Source: Rhizobium tibeticum (lineage in GTDB: Bacteria; Pseudomonadota; Alphaproteobacteria; Rhizobiales; Rhizobiaceae). From it: a stretch of DNA of 64,000 nucleotides. The translations under genes and the position numbers were made by a program. Below the pieces are notes generated by a model. It did not search any database. It was given only the letters and a program-made list of their open reading frames with translations, and had not been told where the DNA came from. The stretch lies in the NCBI RefSeq assembly GCF_900110205.1, contig NZ_FOCV01000025.1:31431-95430 (forward strand). Direction: 5' to 3'. Positions 62,818 to 64,000 of the stretch are shown here, piece by piece; the first letter of the stretch is position 1; each line of letters starts with the position of its first letter.

Positions 62818-63312
62818 ATGTCCACAAAGAGCTATATCGCGCTTGCTACCGCGTCACTCATCGGTCTTAGCGCTGGCACGGTGTCGGCCGACGTCGTCGG
62901 CAAGGTTGGGGTTGACTGGATCGGCAACGACATCATCATCGATGCGGTGGCCGACCCGCAGGTGAAAGGCGTGACCTGCCACGTCACCTATTTCGACCGC
63001 AGCGTCATCGACCGCGTAAAGAACGGCAACTGGTTTGAGGATCCCTCGAACAACTCCATTGCCTGCCGGCAGACAGGGCCGATCGAGATCGGCGACATCG
63101 ACCTGTCGAAGGGCGGCGACGAGGTGTTCAAGACAGGTATGTCGCTGATCTGGAAGAAGCTGGTCGTCAACCGGATCTACGACAAAGAGAACGACACATT
63201 GATCTATCTTGCGCATTCGCGCGAATTGACCGACGGCTCGGCGAAGATGGCGATCTCGACCATCCCGCTCTACGGCCAGAACGTTTTATGGAAAAACGGC
63301 AAGCCGCAATAG
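62818..63312 (+). CDS. CreA family protein
   Basis: 164-residue exported protein of the CreA family, of unknown biochemical role. A signal peptide ends near VSA (residue 24). The mature part contains IIIDAVADPQVKGVTCHV, with the Asp/Pro/Gly/Cys arrangement typical of CreA, the ISIACRQ-like NSIACRQTGPIEIG segment and a conserved Cys pair (about 54 and 82) likely forming a disulfide. No cre two-component genes are near, so the name reflects only the family. GGGAG lies 6 bp before the ATG. Confidence 0.88.
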   Translation: MSTKSYIALATASLIGLSAGTVSADVVGKVGVDWIGNDIIIDAVADPQVKGVTCHVTYFDRSVIDRVKNGNWFEDPSNNSIACRQTGPIEIGDIDLSKGGDEVFKTGMSLIWKKLVVNRIYDKENDTLIYLAHSRELTDGSAKMAISTIPLYGQNVLWKNGKPQ

Positions 63313-63329
63313 CAGCGCGGCTCGTCGAG

Positions 63330-63740
63330 TTAGGTACGGCTTTTGGGATGGGCCGGCAGGTCATCGCAGATGACATCCCAGGACACCTTTTCGGATGTCC
63401 AGACGTGAAAGGTCGGGTGATACTCATCCGGCTCGTCGAGGCTGACGGTCATGATGTCGATCAAGCCGGGGTCCGCATCATTCTGGTAGCCGAGCGGGGA
63501 ACCACATGAACCGCAAAATGTCCGCACGACGCCCTTCGAGGAGGCGAAAGCCCGCGGGGCTCCTTGTTCATACACCAGTGTTCGTACGGGAAAGGTGACG
63601 AACGGCAGCGTTGGAGCCGAAGCAACTTTTCGGCATGTGTGGCAATGGCAGATGCCGCTACATAGGGGCGCCTCGTCGATTCTGTAGCGGATCGCGCCGC
63701 AGCCGCATCCTCCGGTGTGGCGGGTCTTTGCATCGCTCAT
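63330..63740 (-). CDS. GFA/CENP-V-domain zinc protein
   Basis: 136-residue protein of the Gfa (CENP-V) family with zinc sites. The Cys residues in GGCGCGAIRYR, the CHCHTCRKV motif and TFCGSCGSPLGY are complete. The founding member accelerates glutathione-formaldehyde adduct formation, but many members have unknown substrates. The ATG at 63740 is chosen because the family begins right there; an upstream ATG at 63776 is possible. It is convergent with the CreA-family gene with only 17 bp between stops. Confidence 0.9.
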   Translation of the reverse strand: MSDAKTRHTGGCGCGAIRYRIDEAPLCSGICHCHTCRKVASAPTLPFVTFPVRTLVYEQGAPRAFASSKGVVRTFCGSCGSPLGYQNDADPGLIDIMTVSLDEPDEYHPTFHVWTSEKVSWDVICDDLPAHPKSRT

Positions 63741-63986
63741 CCTGCGTATCCCATTGCCTTTCCCAACGACATTCAAACGCCTGCCTTCGCCCTTGATTTA
63801 CAAGGCTATGTCTAAGGACCGCATGACGGAGGTGGCGTTCGCCAACGAGATAGCGCGCAATACGGCCCTAAGAATGGCATAGAAAAACCGCTTGCAATGT
63901 TCTTTCGTGAGCGCGACGAACAGCCCACCTTTTCTTTGTTGGTAGAGACCGCGAGATAAGCTCCTTCATCGACAGGAGCGGAACGA

Positions 63987-64000
63987 ATGGTTGGAGATCG
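63987..64000 (+). CDS. Probable start of a gene running out of the window
   Basis: ATG at 63987 with AGGAG 8 bp upstream; only four codons (MVGD) are inside the window. The preceding 240 bp hold no other credible gene. Nothing can be said of the product. Confidence 0.4.

Noticed and set aside
63808..63882. 24-codon ORF starting MSKDRMTEVAF near the end of the window
   Set aside because: The AAGG upstream is too close to the ATG, there is no clear promoter, and the peptide shows no structural feature; possible but not supported.

Overview
The window is GC-rich chromosomal DNA of an alphaproteobacterium, most likely Rhizobiaceae (Ensifer/Sinorhizobium/Rhizobium type). The grounds are gene content and protein style: a full division and cell-wall (dcw) cluster with a long Pro/Gln-rich FtsZ, an ArsR-methyltransferase fusion ahead of metF, btaA-btaB for betaine lipids, a pyrophosphate-type phosphofructokinase, an alphaproteobacterial type A RNase P RNA, and many ATGA/GTGA start-stop overlaps. 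I saw no rRNA, tRNA, CRISPR array, insertion sequence or phage gene.

Bases 1-4,740 hold the end of an APC permease, a glutamine synthetase-like ligase, an aldehyde dehydrogenase and an iron alcohol dehydrogenase: a likely amine or amino-alcohol catabolic unit. Bases 4,900-9,000 carry an orphan ParA-type ATPase, an L,D-transpeptidase and three small metabolic genes (DUF4432 epimerase-like, TIGR01244 phosphatase-like, RidA). A four-gene minus-strand operon (alpha/beta hydrolase, EamA transporter, CaiB/BaiF CoA-transferase, ThDP enzyme) fills 8,976-13,754. Then come RNase T2, EttA, the ArsR-methyltransferase/metF pair with a clear operator-like palindrome, and a 25-codon membrane micro-protein gene with a near-consensus promoter.

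Bases 19,100-30,400 are rich in peptidoglycan enzymes (MltB-type transglycosylase, GH25 muramidase, two SLT transglycosylases, an amidase, a penicillin-binding-type serine hydrolase). They are interspersed with btaA-btaB (preceded by a PHO-box-like site), LysE, a PPi-dependent phosphofructokinase and a TerB/DnaJ protein. An FAD oxidoreductase, the RNase P RNA and a small zinc-ribbon ORF lead into the dcw cluster.

The dcw cluster runs mraZ-rsmH-ftsL-ftsI-murE-murF-mraY-murD-ftsW-murG-murC-murB, then ddlB-ftsQ-ftsA-ftsZ, lpxC, bamD, recN and ligA. Four CCCAT repeats with an exact 10-bp period stand upstream of mraZ and look like MraZ boxes. Between murB and ddlB lies an interruption of about 3.2 kb: a reverse-strand Tat-exported phosphoesterase, an MHS-family transporter broken by a single-base frameshift, and an aquaporin Z remnant that keeps an FNR/FixK-type box upstream.

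After ligA come a GNAT acetyltransferase, a DEDDh exonuclease, a CreA-family protein and a GFA/CENP-V-type zinc protein. The last bases probably contain the start of another gene. I see no wholly new system. The strongest leads are the micro-protein locus, the decaying island inside the dcw cluster, the regulatory palindromes, and the ThDP/CoA-transferase operon of unknown substrate.
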